DNA of 64,000 nt from Thermus hydrothermalis (GTDB lineage Bacteria; Deinococcota; Deinococci; Deinococcales; Thermaceae): assembly GCF_022760925.1 (NCBI RefSeq), contig NZ_JAKTNT010000001.1:42634-106633 (forward strand). The letters run 5' to 3'. A program made the position numbers and the translations under genes. This document shows, piece by piece, positions 22,420 through 30,993 of this stretch; position 1 is the first letter of the stretch, and every line of letters begins with the position of its first letter. The notes under the pieces are model-generated. The model was given only the letters and a program-made list of their open reading frames with translations. It did no database searches and was not told where the DNA came from.

Positions 22420-23823
22420 GTGCGGGCGGTGGTGGTGGGGGCGGGGGTTGGGGGGCTGGTGGCGGCCCGCCTTCTGCGGCGGGCGGGCCTCGAGGTGGTG
22501 GTGCTGGAGGCCCACACCTACCCAGGGGGGCTTGCGGGTAGCTTTTACCACCGGGGCTTTCGCTTTGAGGCGGGGGCCACCCTCCTCACGGGCCTCGCCC
22601 CTGGCGCCCCCTTGGCCCTGGCCCTGGAGGCGGCGGGGGTGGCACTCCCCTTTGAGCCCCTGCCCGAGGGTTTCCCCCTCCTCCAGGTCCTCCTACCCCG
22701 AGGCCCCCTGGTGCGGCCCGTGGGGCGGGAGGCGGAGCGGGAGGCGCAGGTGGACTTTTTCGGAAAGGGGGTCCTCCCCTTTTGGGCCTGGCAACAGGAC
22801 CGGGCGGAGCGCCTCCTCGCCCTGGCCCCCCGCCTCCCCTGGCCCCCGGAGCCCGAGGAGGCGCCCATCCTCCTCCGCACTCTTCCCGGGCTTTTCCCCC
22901 TCCTCCCAGACCTCCTGGTGGGGGCCTCGAGGCGGGCCCCGGAGGACCCGGGCTTCCGCCTTTTCCTCGGGGCGCAGCTCCTCATCAGCGCCCAGACGGA
23001 GGACCCCTACGCCCTCTACGCCGCCCTGGCCTTGGACCTGCCCCACCTGGGGGCGGCCCTTCCCCCCTACTTGGGCCGCCTGGCCGAGGCCTTGGCGGAG
23101 GGCCTCGAGGTGCGGTACAGGGCCAGGGCCCTGCGGCTCCTCCACCGGGAAGGCAAGGCGTATGGCGTGGAGGTGGCCTACGGGGGAAGGCGCCGGGGGG
23201 AGCGGGAGGTGGTGGCGGGGGAGGTTTTCGTCCTGAACGTCCCCCCCGAGCCCCTTCTTGGCCTCCCGGAGCGGGTTCCCCGGGATGCGTGGGGCGCTTT
23301 CGTGGTCTACGGCGTCCTGCCCTTCCGGGTGCCGCCCCCCTACTACCGGCAAAACGCAAGGGAAAGGCCCTTCGCCTTCCTCTCCTTGCGGCCCGAGGGG
23401 GAAAGCACGGTGTTTGGCCTCTCCCTCCACACGCCCCTGGCCCTTTGGGAGGGGCTGGACCGGGAGGGGTACCGGCGGGCCAAAGCCCTTTGGCAGGAAA
23501 GGGCCCTCGCCCTCGGGGAGGCCCTTCTCCCCGGGCTTCGGGAGGCGGTCTTCCTCTTCGCCGCCACGCCCCAGACCTACCGGCGCTACGCCGGCCGGGC
23601 CTGGGTGGGGGGCATCCCCCAGACCCACCCCTTCCGCTTCCCCCGGGTGCGCCTCCTCAAGAACGCCTTCCGGGTGGGGGAGGGGGTCTTCCCCGGGCAG
23701 GGCATCCCCGCCGCCGCCCTTTCAGGCCTCAGGGCGGCCCGGCTGGCCCTGGCCTACCTGGGCCTAGGAGGGGTTCCAGGTACGCCCGGAGCGCCCGGGC
23801 TGTCCTCCCCTCCCGCTCCGTGA
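22420..23823 (+). CDS. CrtI-type FAD-dependent carotenoid oxidoreductase
   Basis: The protein has 467 residues. The FAD-binding N-terminus reads VVVGAGVGGLVAARLLRRAGLEVVVLEAHTYPGGLAGSF (split GxGxxG and Glu plus the PGG loop). The CrtI-type C-terminus reads GGIPQTHPFRFPRVRL...GEGVFPGQGIPAAALSGLRAAR. It belongs to phytoene desaturase/isomerase relatives; the exact carotenoid step cannot be assigned. It is transcribed away from the SDR genes. Its last 95 bp overlap the convergent hydrolase gene. Confidence 0.8.
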   Translation: MRAVVVGAGVGGLVAARLLRRAGLEVVVLEAHTYPGGLAGSFYHRGFRFEAGATLLTGLAPGAPLALALEAAGVALPFEPLPEGFPLLQVLLPRGPLVRPVGREAEREAQVDFFGKGVLPFWAWQQDRAERLLALAPRLPWPPEPEEAPILLRTLPGLFPLLPDLLVGASRRAPEDPGFRLFLGAQLLISAQTEDPYALYAALALDLPHLGAALPPYLGRLAEALAEGLEVRYRARALRLLHREGKAYGVEVAYGGRRRGEREVVAGEVFVLNVPPEPLLGLPERVPRDAWGAFVVYGVLPFRVPPPYYRQNARERPFAFLSLRPEGESTVFGLSLHTPLALWEGLDREGYRRAKALWQERALALGEALLPGLREAVFLFAATPQTYRRYAGRAWVGGIPQTHPFRFPRVRLLKNAFRVGEGVFPGQGIPAAALSGLRAARLALAYLGLGGVPGTPGAPGLSSPPAP

Positions 23824-25006
23824 GGAGGTCCAGGTGGGTGAGGCCGGGGAGGACCTGGGCCTGGAGGAGGGTTTCGGGGAAGAGCTCGGGAAGGCGGAAG
23901 CCCTCCGGCCGGTCCACGAGGCCCCGGCCCGCCCCCAGGGCCAGGACGGGGTAGGGGAGGGGCCTGGGCCTCAGGTCGGGCCGCACGTGGGGGTAGCCCG
24001 CCACCTCCAGGAGGAGGCGGTAGGGGAAGTACCACTCGGAAAACCCCGTCTCCGCCCGGGCGAAGGCGCGGAGGAAGGCCCTCGGGTCCGTGGCCTCCCC
24101 CGTATCCCGCCAGCGGATGGGCCCGGCCCTTGCCCCCCGTACCGTGAGGACCAAGCGGCCCTGGAGGAGGCCCAAGAGGCTAAGCCCCTCCCGGGCCCAG
24201 GCCCGGCCCACGCTCACGCTAAAGGTGGGGAAAGGGCTATAGTGGTCGTCCACCCGGAGGAGGGCCTTGGCCTCCCGGGTGGCCCGGTAGGGCCCGAAGG
24301 GCACGAGCTCCTCGGGGCGCCTCCCCGCCAGGAAGGCCTCCGCCTCCGCCAGGGCCAGGTCCCTCGGGGAGAGGCCCGGGGCCTGGAACACGGGGCTCGC
24401 CCGCCCCGAGCGGAGGTCCTCCAGGCCCGGCAGGCGGCCAAAAGGGGTGTCCTGGCCCTTCAGGAAGGCCTCCCGGGAGAGGGAGACGAGCCCCAGGGTG
24501 CCGTCCAGGAGGACGAGGCCCGCAAGCTCCTCCCCGTGGGCCCAGGCGTAGAGGACGGCAAGGCTCGCCCCCAGGGAGTGGCCGGCCAGGACCACGGGGG
24601 CCCGCTTCCTGGCCTCCGCCACCGCCCGGTCCAGGTCCTTCAGGTGGACCTCCAGGCCGAAGTCCCGCAAGGGGGAGAGGTCGGGCTCGGGGAGGGCTTG
24701 GTAGTAGGCCAAAGGGTCTTCCCCCAGGAAGCCCCTCCGGTCCTCGAGGCCATTGGCCCGCCGCTCCCAGGCCCACACCTCCAGCCACGGCATCTCCCGC
24801 TGCAGGCGCTCCGCCAGGAGGGCGAAGTTGGTGCTCCCCCCGAGGAGGCCCGGTACGAGGAGGAGCACCGCCCGGGGGTTCTCCGCGCGGTAGACCAGGG
24901 CGTAGCTCCGGTCCAGGCTGGGGCGGCCCGTGGGGGCCCCGGGGAGGTGGAGGTAGGCGCCGGCAAGCGCCCATCCCAGGAGGAGGCCTAGGGCAAGGAG
25001 GCGCAT
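23729..25006 (-). CDS. Exported alpha/beta hydrolase
   Basis: ATG 25006 gives 425 residues starting with a signal sequence (MRLLALGLLLGWALAGAYLH); the longer upstream frame adds only unlikely residues. Hydrolase features: VLLLVPGLLGGSTNFALLAERL (oxyanion strand), VVLAGHSLGASLAVLYAW (nucleophile elbow GHSLG near residue 165), and GLTHLDLLTE (catalytic His) near the end. It is probably a lipase or esterase outside the cytoplasmic membrane. Confidence 0.8.
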   Translation of the reverse strand: MRLLALGLLLGWALAGAYLHLPGAPTGRPSLDRSYALVYRAENPRAVLLLVPGLLGGSTNFALLAERLQREMPWLEVWAWERRANGLEDRRGFLGEDPLAYYQALPEPDLSPLRDFGLEVHLKDLDRAVAEARKRAPVVLAGHSLGASLAVLYAWAHGEELAGLVLLDGTLGLVSLSREAFLKGQDTPFGRLPGLEDLRSGRASPVFQAPGLSPRDLALAEAEAFLAGRRPEELVPFGPYRATREAKALLRVDDHYSPFPTFSVSVGRAWAREGLSLLGLLQGRLVLTVRGARAGPIRWRDTGEATDPRAFLRAFARAETGFSEWYFPYRLLLEVAGYPHVRPDLRPRPLPYPVLALGAGRGLVDRPEGFRLPELFPETLLQAQVLPGLTHLDLLTEREGRTARALRAYLEPLLGPGRPGPAGPP

Positions 25007-25426
25007 GCCTCCATGGTGGTCCGAGGGGCTTCCAGGCTTTGGGCCCGGGGTTACCCTTCTATCCACAAGGCCCTGGCCCCGTCCACCCTTCAGGGCTCGG
25101 GCGCTTGGGTGGATGCGCTAGCCCTTCGGCGCTGGAAGCGGTGGGACGGGAAGGCAACGACCTTGCCTGCGGGGCTTCCGGTGGAAGGGGGATGGGATCG
25201 TGGAGGTGGTTAAGACCCTTCCGCCGGGGGCCCCTAACCCTTGGGTTCAGGTCCCTTGGGAGGCCACGGAGCCCACGGGCTAGGGGGGAGGCTTGGCACC
25301 GCCAAGGGTGGCCCCGCCTCGAGGGCCACCCTCCTGCGGGAAGCCGAGGCCAGGTGGCAGAGCTTTTGCTTGCAAGGGATTGCCTGGCTTTGCACCCCGG
25401 CGGACTCGGGGGTTAGGAAGGAGGCG
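25007..25426. other. Intergenic region with no supported gene
   Basis: 420 bp. Open frames here have no recognisable protein features or convincing starts. A sequence resembling a tRNA T-arm (GGGTTCAGGTCCC near 25245) does not form the needed stems. Confidence 0.4.
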
Positions 25427-25777
25427 CTAGCGTGCGAGGAAGGCGAGGAGGGTAAGGGCGGCGGCCAGGGCGGTGAAGTAAAGCATGAGGCGGTTGAGGG
25501 CGGTGTTGATCTCCGCCTTCACTTCCTGGCGCAGGGAGTCTACCTTGCCGTCCAGCCGGGCGATTTCTTCCTTTACCTCTTGGCGCAAGGCGTCTATCTT
25601 GGCGTCCAGCCGGGCGATTTCCTCCTTCACCTCCTGGCGCAGGCTGGCGACTTCCGCCTTGATCTCCTGCCTCAGGAGGTCCATGCGGTGTTCCAGGGAG
25701 GAGACCCGGTCGGGGAGGGTGGCCATGACTCCCTCCACGATGCCCTCCAGCTTGTAGAGGCGTTCCTCCGTGGTCAT
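25427..25777 (-). CDS. Coiled-coil protein with C-terminal membrane anchor
   Basis: The protein has 116 residues. Heptad repeats run from residue 5 to about 90, including an 18-residue unit (RQEVKEEIARLDAKIDAL, then RQEVKEEIARLDGKVDSL), and a single transmembrane helix closes it (LMLYFTALAAALTLLAFLAR). The layout resembles small tail-anchored coiled-coil proteins of unknown role that are common in bacteria. AAGGG precedes the ATG as a weak ribosome-binding site. Confidence 0.75.
   Translation of the reverse strand: MTTEERLYKLEGIVEGVMATLPDRVSSLEHRMDLLRQEIKAEVASLRQEVKEEIARLDAKIDALRQEVKEEIARLDGKVDSLRQEVKAEINTALNRLMLYFTALAAALTLLAFLAR
25549..25656 (-). repeat. 54-bp tandem repeat coding for heptads
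   Basis: Two neighbouring copies of a 54-bp unit encode the repeated 18-residue coiled-coil segment; the DNA copies are highly similar (both contain GCCGGGCGATTTC on the plus strand). Boundaries approximate. Confidence 0.5.
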
Positions 25778-25805
25778 CCCTTGGGGACCAGGATACCACG
25801 GGGGC

Positions 25806-26507
25806 CTAGGCCTCGGCCAGCACCAGGCCGAGCCGCCCGAAGCGGAGGAGTTCCGCCCGGAAGCCCGCTTCCCGGAGGAGGCAAAGGAGTTCCTCCCCGC
25901 TTGGCCGGAAAAGCCCCAAGGAGGCCCCGGGCCCCAGGAGGAGCATCCCGAAGAGCCTGCCGCCCTTCCGGAGAATGCGCCTAGCCTCTAGGGCTGCCCT
26001 CCTAGGGTTCTGGAACTCATTCCAGGTGGGCCCTATGGCCACCCCAGCAAACGCCCCATCGCGAAAGGGGAGGGCTTCCCCGTGGGCCAGGAGGTAAGGC
26101 CCGGGCCGGCGCCGGGCGGCCACCCTGAGGAAGGCGGGGGAGGGGTCTATCCCCACCGCCTTTACCCCCAAGACCTCCCGGTAGACTCCCGTCCCCGTGC
26201 CCACGTCCAGGAAGGGCCCACCCATGGGGAGGAGCCAAGCCTTTAGGTGGGCGAGCTCCTCGGCGAAGGAAAGGGTTCCTCCCGAGAGGAGGGCGGTGGA
26301 CCGCACGCGCCAGGCCTCGTAGGACCAAGCGGTGAGGGGGAAGCGGTTGACCAAGGCCAGCAACGGGCGTTCCGCCCCCATCCGCAGGTCGGGAAAGGGC
26401 CCCCGAAAGGGGTAGCGCGCCCCGCACCTGGAGCAGCGGAGGTCCTCCAGACCCGTCCCGCACCGCGGGCAAGCGAGGAGGGGGGAGAGCCAGGTGGGAA
26501 GGGGCAT
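25806..26507 (-). CDS. SAM-dependent methyltransferase with N-terminal zinc ribbon
   Basis: The protein has 233 residues. Four Cys in LACPRCGTGLEDLRCSRCGARY form a zinc ribbon. A class I methyltransferase follows: FLDVGTGTGVYREVLG (motif I), VGIDPSPAFLRVA (motif II), and ALPFRDGAFAGVAIGPTWNEF (motif IV region). The layout recalls RlmA- or UbiE-like enzymes, but the substrate is not clear. It stands alone between the coiled-coil gene and the DUF4397 gene. Confidence 0.8.
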   Translation of the reverse strand: MPLPTWLSPLLACPRCGTGLEDLRCSRCGARYPFRGPFPDLRMGAERPLLALVNRFPLTAWSYEAWRVRSTALLSGGTLSFAEELAHLKAWLLPMGGPFLDVGTGTGVYREVLGVKAVGIDPSPAFLRVAARRRPGPYLLAHGEALPFRDGAFAGVAIGPTWNEFQNPRRAALEARRILRKGGRLFGMLLLGPGASLGLFRPSGEELLCLLREAGFRAELLRFGRLGLVLAEA

Positions 26508-26551
26508 GGGAAAGGCCCCCAGGGAGGGCCTGGGGGCCCTAACCTCCGGTT

Positions 26552-27220
26552 CTAGCGGTTGCCACCCAGGGCGGCGGCGTCCACCACGGGCACCACGGTG
26601 AGGGTGCCCGCCTGAACGCTTCCCACGGCGAAGACGGTGTAGGTCTTGCCGCTTTCCAGAACTACCCCAGGGAGCTCCAGGGCCACGGTGGTGGTCCCGG
26701 CCACCCGGACCTCGAGGTCATACCGCCCCGCCGGCACCACCAGGTACTGCCCCGCCCGGGGGAAGGGGAGGTTTTGGAAGAGCACCGGCCCACCCTTCAC
26801 CGCCACGTCCACGGCGGGGGCGTCGGGGGAAGCGTGCACCACCCGGATGCGGGCGTAGCCCGCCCGGGGGAAGAGGCCCGCCAGGGCGTCCGTGTAGACC
26901 TGGGGCCGGATCTGCGCCAGAAAGCCCGTGGCGGCCACGGTGTAGTAGACCCCGTCCCTCAGGTCCAGCTCGGCGTCAATGACCACGGGGCCCTCCTGTC
27001 CCGCGGGCACCACCTGGACCTGTACCCGGGCGGCGGGTAGGGGGATATAGGGGGTAACCTCCTTGAAGGCGAGGTTCTGGATGGCCCGCTGCCCGTTCAC
27101 CAGCACGTCCACGGCGGGGGCGTCGGGGGAGAGGTGGGCCACCCGTACCATGGCCCCCTGGGCCCAGGTGAGCCCGGCCAATGCCATCAAAACCCAGGCA
27201 AGAACCTTGCGCATACGCAC
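26552..27220 (-). CDS. Exported DUF4397 repeat protein
   Basis: The protein has 222 residues with a signal peptide (MRMRKVLAWVLMALAGLTWAQG). Two DUF4397 units follow, each starting with the hallmark strand: VRVAHLSPDAPAVDVLVNG (about 24-42) and IRVVHASPDAPAVDVAVKG (about 122-140). These beta-sandwich domains occur in secreted or cell-surface proteins. GAGGAGGTG lies just before the ATG, so this gene has a normal leader. Confidence 0.85.
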   Translation of the reverse strand: MRMRKVLAWVLMALAGLTWAQGAMVRVAHLSPDAPAVDVLVNGQRAIQNLAFKEVTPYIPLPAARVQVQVVPAGQEGPVVIDAELDLRDGVYYTVAATGFLAQIRPQVYTDALAGLFPRAGYARIRVVHASPDAPAVDVAVKGGPVLFQNLPFPRAGQYLVVPAGRYDLEVRVAGTTTVALELPGVVLESGKTYTVFAVGSVQAGTLTVVPVVDAAALGGNR

Positions 27221-27247
27221 CTCCTCGCCCTCTCTAGGGCCCCATTA

Positions 27248-27276
27248 GGGTAACGGGGTGCCGCTTGTCTAACCTT
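27248..27276 (-). promoter_or_regulatory. Candidate promoter of the DUF4397 gene
   Basis: On the minus strand TTAGAC and CCTAAT are separated by 17 bp, about 30 nt before the ATG with a good Shine-Dalgarno sequence between. Weak match, listed for completeness. Confidence 0.3.
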
Positions 27277-27325
27277 TGTCCAAACTACCTTCCGCCCGGG
27301 GGTGGCCGGGCACGTGTAGCCCGGG

Positions 27326-29245
27326 CTACGGGTTCGCCCCCTTAAGGCGAAGGGTCTGCCCCGCCACCAGGAGGTACACCTCCTCCGCCGCCTCCGCCAG
27401 GCGGGCGTTCACCTCCCCCAGGAGGTCCCGGTAGCGGCGGGCCAGGGGGTTGGCGGGGACGATGCCGAGGCCCACCTCGTTGGAAACGGCGATGACCCGC
27501 TTGCCGCTTTCCCGCACCGCCCTAAGGAAGCGCTCCGCCTCGGCCAGGGGGTCTAGGCCCCTTTCCAGGAGGTTGGCCACCCAAAGGGTGAGGCAGTCCA
27601 CCACCACCACGGGGTGGCGGGCCTGTCCCAAGGCCCCCACCAGGTCTAAGGGCGCTTCCAAGGTTTCCCAGGTGGGGGGGCGCTCGGCCCGATGCCGCTG
27701 GATGCGGGCCGCCATCTCCTCGTCCCGGGCCTCCGCCGTGGCGATGAGGGTGGCGTGGGGCCCGGCGAGGCGCTGGGCCTGGCGGCTCTTGCCGCTCCTC
27801 GCCCCCCCCAGGAGGAGGACGAGGCCGGGCTTAGGGGGAGGGTCGGGGCTTTGGGGCGCCCCTTGCCCAAGCCTCCCCGTAAGCCCCAAGCCCCGGTGGA
27901 GGCGGGCGAGGTCCAGGTGGGCCTCGAGGGCGTCCGCCAAGGCGTCCAGGGCCTCGTCCAGGGCCCGGGCTTCCCGGCCGAAAAGGGCCCGTTGCACCCC
28001 GGGGTTTTCCAGGAGGCCGTGGAGCCAGGTGGCGAGGAGGCTTCCCTCCTGGTGGAAGAGGGGAAGCCCCTCCCCGTGGTGGATCTCGTACCCCTCCGCC
28101 TCGAGGCCGTTGAGCCTCCCCCAGTAGCCCGAGAACCCCCCAAGGCGCACCCGCCGCCCCTCCACCCGCTTCTCCCTGCGCATGCGCACCCGGTAGGGGA
28201 GGAGGCCGAGGCCCGGGAAGACCCCCTTCTCCTCCACCCCCTCCTCGTCCAGGATGGCCTCCGCGAGCATCTCCGCCCCGCCGCAGACGGCAAGAACGGG
28301 CTTTCCCGCCTCCAGGTGGCGCTTGAGGAGGGGGAGGAAGCCCCTTAGCCAGGGGAGGTCCCGGGCGGGAAGCCGGCTTCCCGGCAGGATCAGGAGCTCC
28401 GCCCCTTCCGCCTCCTCGGGGGTCCTGGCGTGGACCAAGCGGGCGAGCTCGGATAGGGGCCAGAACTCGTCCAGGTTGGCGGCGTGGGGGTAGCGGAGGA
28501 TGGCCACCTTAGGGCCCTCCCCCGCCCGGGGGCGGTGGCGGAAGCCATCCTCCTCGGGAAGCTCCAGGGGGAGCATGGGCAGGGTGCCCAGGACGGGCAC
28601 CCCCGTCCAACCCTCCAGGAGGCCGTAGGCGGGCTCCAGGAGGGAGAGGTCCCCCCGGAACTTGTTGAAGGCGAAGCCAAGGAGGCGTTCCCGGTGCTCC
28701 CCCAAAAGGGCCCAGGTGCCGTAGAGCGCCCCCAAGGCCCCCCCTTGGTCCACGTCCGCCACCAGGAGGGCCTTGGCCCCCGCCCAGGCCGCCACCTGGA
28801 GGTTGGGGAGGTCGGGCCAGAGGTTGCGCTCCACGGGGCTTCCCGCCCCTTCCAGGACCAAAAGCTCGTACTCCGCCATGAGCCCCTCCAGGGCCTCCCG
28901 GACGGGGGCTTCCAGGTGGGGCTTGCGCTCCTTCCAGGGTAAGGAGGAGAGGAAGGGGTCCACCCTTCCCAGGACCACCACCTGGGCCCCCCGCTCCCCG
29001 AAGGGCTTCACCAGGACGGGGTTCATGCGCACCTCGGGGGTCACCCCCGCCGCCCGGGCCTGGAGCCACTGGGCCGTGGCCATCTCCCCCCCCGCCACCA
29101 CCCGGGCGTGGTTGGCCATGTTCTGGGCCTTGAAGGGGGCGGCCTTGAGGCCGAGCCTCCGGAAGTGGCGGAGGAGCCCCGCCACGAAGAGGCTTTTCCC
29201 CACCCCGCTTCCCGTGCCCCAGACCACTAGGGCCTTAGCGCCCAA
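27326..29245 (-). CDS. Cobyric acid synthase CobQ fused to adenosylcobinamide kinase/guanylyltransferase CobU
   Basis: The protein has 639 residues. Residues 1 to about 455 are CobQ/CbiP: P-loop WGTGSGVGKSLFVAGLL, AQNMANHARV, then a glutamine amidotransferase domain with the nucleophile in VLAVCGGAEML and ending in TWLHGLLEN. A Pro-rich linker (APQSPDPPPKPG) leads to CobU at 475-639: GGARSGKS P-loop (480-487), the VVVDCLTLWVANLLE strand and SNEVGLGIVPANPLARRYRDLLG. The two steps are amidation of adenosyl-cobyrinic diamide and activation of cobinamide with GTP. It is the last gene of the long operon and starts with TTG inside the HEPN gene (11-nt overlap). Confidence 0.9.
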   Translation of the reverse strand: MGAKALVVWGTGSGVGKSLFVAGLLRHFRRLGLKAAPFKAQNMANHARVVAGGEMATAQWLQARAAGVTPEVRMNPVLVKPFGERGAQVVVLGRVDPFLSSLPWKERKPHLEAPVREALEGLMAEYELLVLEGAGSPVERNLWPDLPNLQVAAWAGAKALLVADVDQGGALGALYGTWALLGEHRERLLGFAFNKFRGDLSLLEPAYGLLEGWTGVPVLGTLPMLPLELPEEDGFRHRPRAGEGPKVAILRYPHAANLDEFWPLSELARLVHARTPEEAEGAELLILPGSRLPARDLPWLRGFLPLLKRHLEAGKPVLAVCGGAEMLAEAILDEEGVEEKGVFPGLGLLPYRVRMRREKRVEGRRVRLGGFSGYWGRLNGLEAEGYEIHHGEGLPLFHQEGSLLATWLHGLLENPGVQRALFGREARALDEALDALADALEAHLDLARLHRGLGLTGRLGQGAPQSPDPPPKPGLVLLLGGARSGKSRQAQRLAGPHATLIATAEARDEEMAARIQRHRAERPPTWETLEAPLDLVGALGQARHPVVVVDCLTLWVANLLERGLDPLAEAERFLRAVRESGKRVIAVSNEVGLGIVPANPLARRYRDLLGEVNARLAEAAEEVYLLVAGQTLRLKGANP

Positions 29246-29645
29246 GCCGCACCTCCACCGCCTCGAGGATAGCCTTGGCGTCCTCTAGGGCCTTTTGGGC
29301 CTCCTCCTCCGTGTACGCTTCCCTTGGGGTGAGCCCGGGCAGGGCGTCTGGGTAGCGGGTGGGGATGTAGAGCTTGTCCAAGGCGAGGGCTTTGGGGAGG
29401 AGGTGCCGGAAGGCGGGGGCCTCCTCCTCGGGGAGGTGGCGGAGGAGGTGGGCGAGGCTATGGCCCCAAGGGTCCAGGCCCAGGAAAAGCCAAAGCGCTT
29501 TTAGGGCCTTCTCTCCCGCCTGCTGGGCCAAGAAGGCCGCTTGGGCGAACTTGCGGGCATGGAGGAGGGCCTCCCCCGCCTCCCAATCGTCCTGGGCCTG
29601 GTGTAGCCACCGCCTAGCCTCTGCCCGCCGCTTTTCCACGCTCAT
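29235..29645 (-). CDS. HEPN-domain protein (toxin of an MNT/HEPN pair)
   Basis: The protein has 136 residues: HQAQDDWEAGEALLHARKFAQAAFLAQQAGEKALKALWLFLG, then GHSLAHLLRHLPEE, and LYIPTRYPDALPG near residue 95, the pattern of HEPN proteins that pair with MNT nucleotidyltransferases. It overlaps the MNT gene by 32 nt and CobQU by 11 nt, so it is translated within the cobalamin operon. Unlike the HEPN gene at 21984, this copy is intact. It is either a toxin-antitoxin insertion or has been recruited to the operon. Confidence 0.8.
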   Translation of the reverse strand: MSVEKRRAEARRWLHQAQDDWEAGEALLHARKFAQAAFLAQQAGEKALKALWLFLGLDPWGHSLAHLLRHLPEEEAPAFRHLLPKALALDKLYIPTRYPDALPGLTPREAYTEEEAQKALEDAKAILEAVEVRLGR

Positions 29646-29946
29646 AGAGGGGCACCGCCTCCTTGAGGATCCCCGCCAGGAAGGGGAGGTCCTTCCGTTC
29701 CTCCAGTTCCCTGGGCGTCAGGACGATGGCCTCCACGGGTAGGGGCGCATCCTGGAGGGACTCCAGGACCCGGCCGATACGCTCCAGGGGAGGCAGGTCC
29801 GTCTCCGCCACCACCAGGAGGTCCAGGTCGGAGCGGGCGTCCGCCGTGCCCCGGGCATGGGAGCCGAAGAGGTAGAGGGCTTCCAGGGGAAAGGCCTCCT
29901 TAAGCCTTTCCACCGCCTCCTCCAGATAGGCCCGAAGCGCCTCCAC
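29614..29946 (-). CDS. Minimal nucleotidyltransferase (MNT)
   Basis: This 110-residue protein starts with GTG. The catalytic motif is ALYLFGSHARGTADARSDLDLLVV and a third acid follows in LPVEAIVL. It is the partner of the HEPN protein downstream and would modify and silence it. It starts 4 nt after the stop of the CobD-like gene, so the pair is stitched into the cobalamin operon with almost no gaps. Confidence 0.8.
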   Translation of the reverse strand: MEALRAYLEEAVERLKEAFPLEALYLFGSHARGTADARSDLDLLVVAETDLPPLERIGRVLESLQDAPLPVEAIVLTPRELEERKDLPFLAGILKEAVPLYERGKAAGRG

Positions 29947-29950
29947 CCCT

Positions 29951-30958
29951 TCAGTCTACCCGCTCCGTGGCGAGGACCGCTTCTAGGGCCTCGAGGAGGG
30001 CCGTTATGGCCTCCTCCTTCTGCGCGGAGAGCCGGAGCCACTCGGGAAGGCCGAAGCTGGTGGCGTCCCGCACCCGGATGCCCCGCGCCCGGAGGGCTAG
30101 GGCCACCTCCCTGGCGCGCCCCACCCGCACCAGGAGGAAGTTGGCGGGGCTTTCCCGGACCTCGAGGCCAAGCCCCCGAAGCCCCTCGGCCAGGAGGCGG
30201 CGGAGGCGGAAAAGCTCCTCCTTGGCCCCTTCCAACCAGGCCTGCGCCTCCGGGTCCAGGTGGCCCAGGAGGAGGGCCTCCCCGTAGACGGACACGGGCC
30301 AGGAAGGGGCCAGGTGTTGGAAACGGGTGAGGTCCAGGGGGGCCACCAGGTACCCCGCCCGCACCCCCGTGAGGCCGTGGGCCTTGTTGGGGCTATAAAG
30401 CCGGAAGGCCCTCTGGGGGAGGGGAGGAGGGGTTTGCAGGAGGGGGTAGTAGGCCAGGTCCAGGACCAAGGCCCCCCCGGCCCGCGCCGCCGCCTCCTCC
30501 AGGAAGGGGTAGACCTCCCCCGTGGGGTTGTTGGGCACGCAGAGGAAGGCCAGGGAGCTTCTGGGGAGGAGGTCCAAAAACTCCTCGGGGCTTCCCGCCT
30601 CCCAGAGGGGAAGCTCCAGAGCCCTCGCCGCCCGGGCGTACTCGCTAAAGGTGGGCGGGAGGAGGAGGATGGGCCCCCGGAGGTAGTTCCAGCGGGCCAG
30701 GCGGTGGATGAGCTCGCTCGTCCCCGTGCCCACCGCCACCTGCTCCGGGGCCACCCCGTGGGCCTCCGCCAGGGCCGTGCGGAGCTTCCGGTAGAGGGGG
30801 TCAGGGTAGCGGCCCGGATCCGCCCGCTTTAGGTAGCCGAGGATCACCGGGTTGGGCCCCAGGGCGTTGGCGTTGGTGGAGAAGTCGTAAAGGGGTTCGG
30901 GGCCCCCGTCCGGCCCCCCGTGGATGGGCCTTAGCACATCGTCCAGCATGCCCTCCAT
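29951..30958 (-). CDS. cobD: Threonine-phosphate decarboxylase (CobD-like aminotransferase fold)
   Basis: The protein has 335 residues, fold type I PLP enzyme of the histidinol-phosphate aminotransferase group. DFSTNANALGPNPVILGYL at the N-terminus, CVPNNPTGEVYP, DLAYYPL, and the PLP-binding Lys in YSPNKAHGLTGVRAGYL are typical of CobC/CobD proteins. It makes (R)-1-aminopropan-2-ol phosphate for the nucleotide loop of cobalamin, the substrate used by CbiB encoded next to it. Confidence 0.85.
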   Translation of the reverse strand: MEGMLDDVLRPIHGGPDGGPEPLYDFSTNANALGPNPVILGYLKRADPGRYPDPLYRKLRTALAEAHGVAPEQVAVGTGTSELIHRLARWNYLRGPILLLPPTFSEYARAARALELPLWEAGSPEEFLDLLPRSSLAFLCVPNNPTGEVYPFLEEAAARAGGALVLDLAYYPLLQTPPPLPQRAFRLYSPNKAHGLTGVRAGYLVAPLDLTRFQHLAPSWPVSVYGEALLLGHLDPEAQAWLEGAKEELFRLRRLLAEGLRGLGLEVRESPANFLLVRVGRAREVALALRARGIRVRDATSFGLPEWLRLSAQKEEAITALLEALEAVLATERVD

Positions 30959-30993
30959 GATAGGTAGCCCCCTTTCCCAAACCTTGGTCTAGC

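Noticed and set aside
22545..23628. Long minus-strand frames opposite the CrtI-like gene and similar long frames elsewhere
   Set aside because: High GC leaves long open shadows; protein sequences are Gly/Pro/Arg-rich without family features.
23729..23823. 95-bp convergent overlap of the CrtI-like and hydrolase genes as a possible antisense control
   Set aside because: Such overlaps are common in compact GC-rich genomes; nothing beyond the overlap supports regulation.
25190..25270. tRNA-like stretch with GGTGGTTAAGACC and GGGTTCAGGTCCC
   Set aside because: The supposed T-arm and acceptor stems do not pair, and no anticodon stem can be drawn.
27316..27329. GTAGCCCGGGCTAC palindrome at the CobQU stop
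   Set aside because: 14 bp with no loop and no T-tract; too little to call a terminator or operator.
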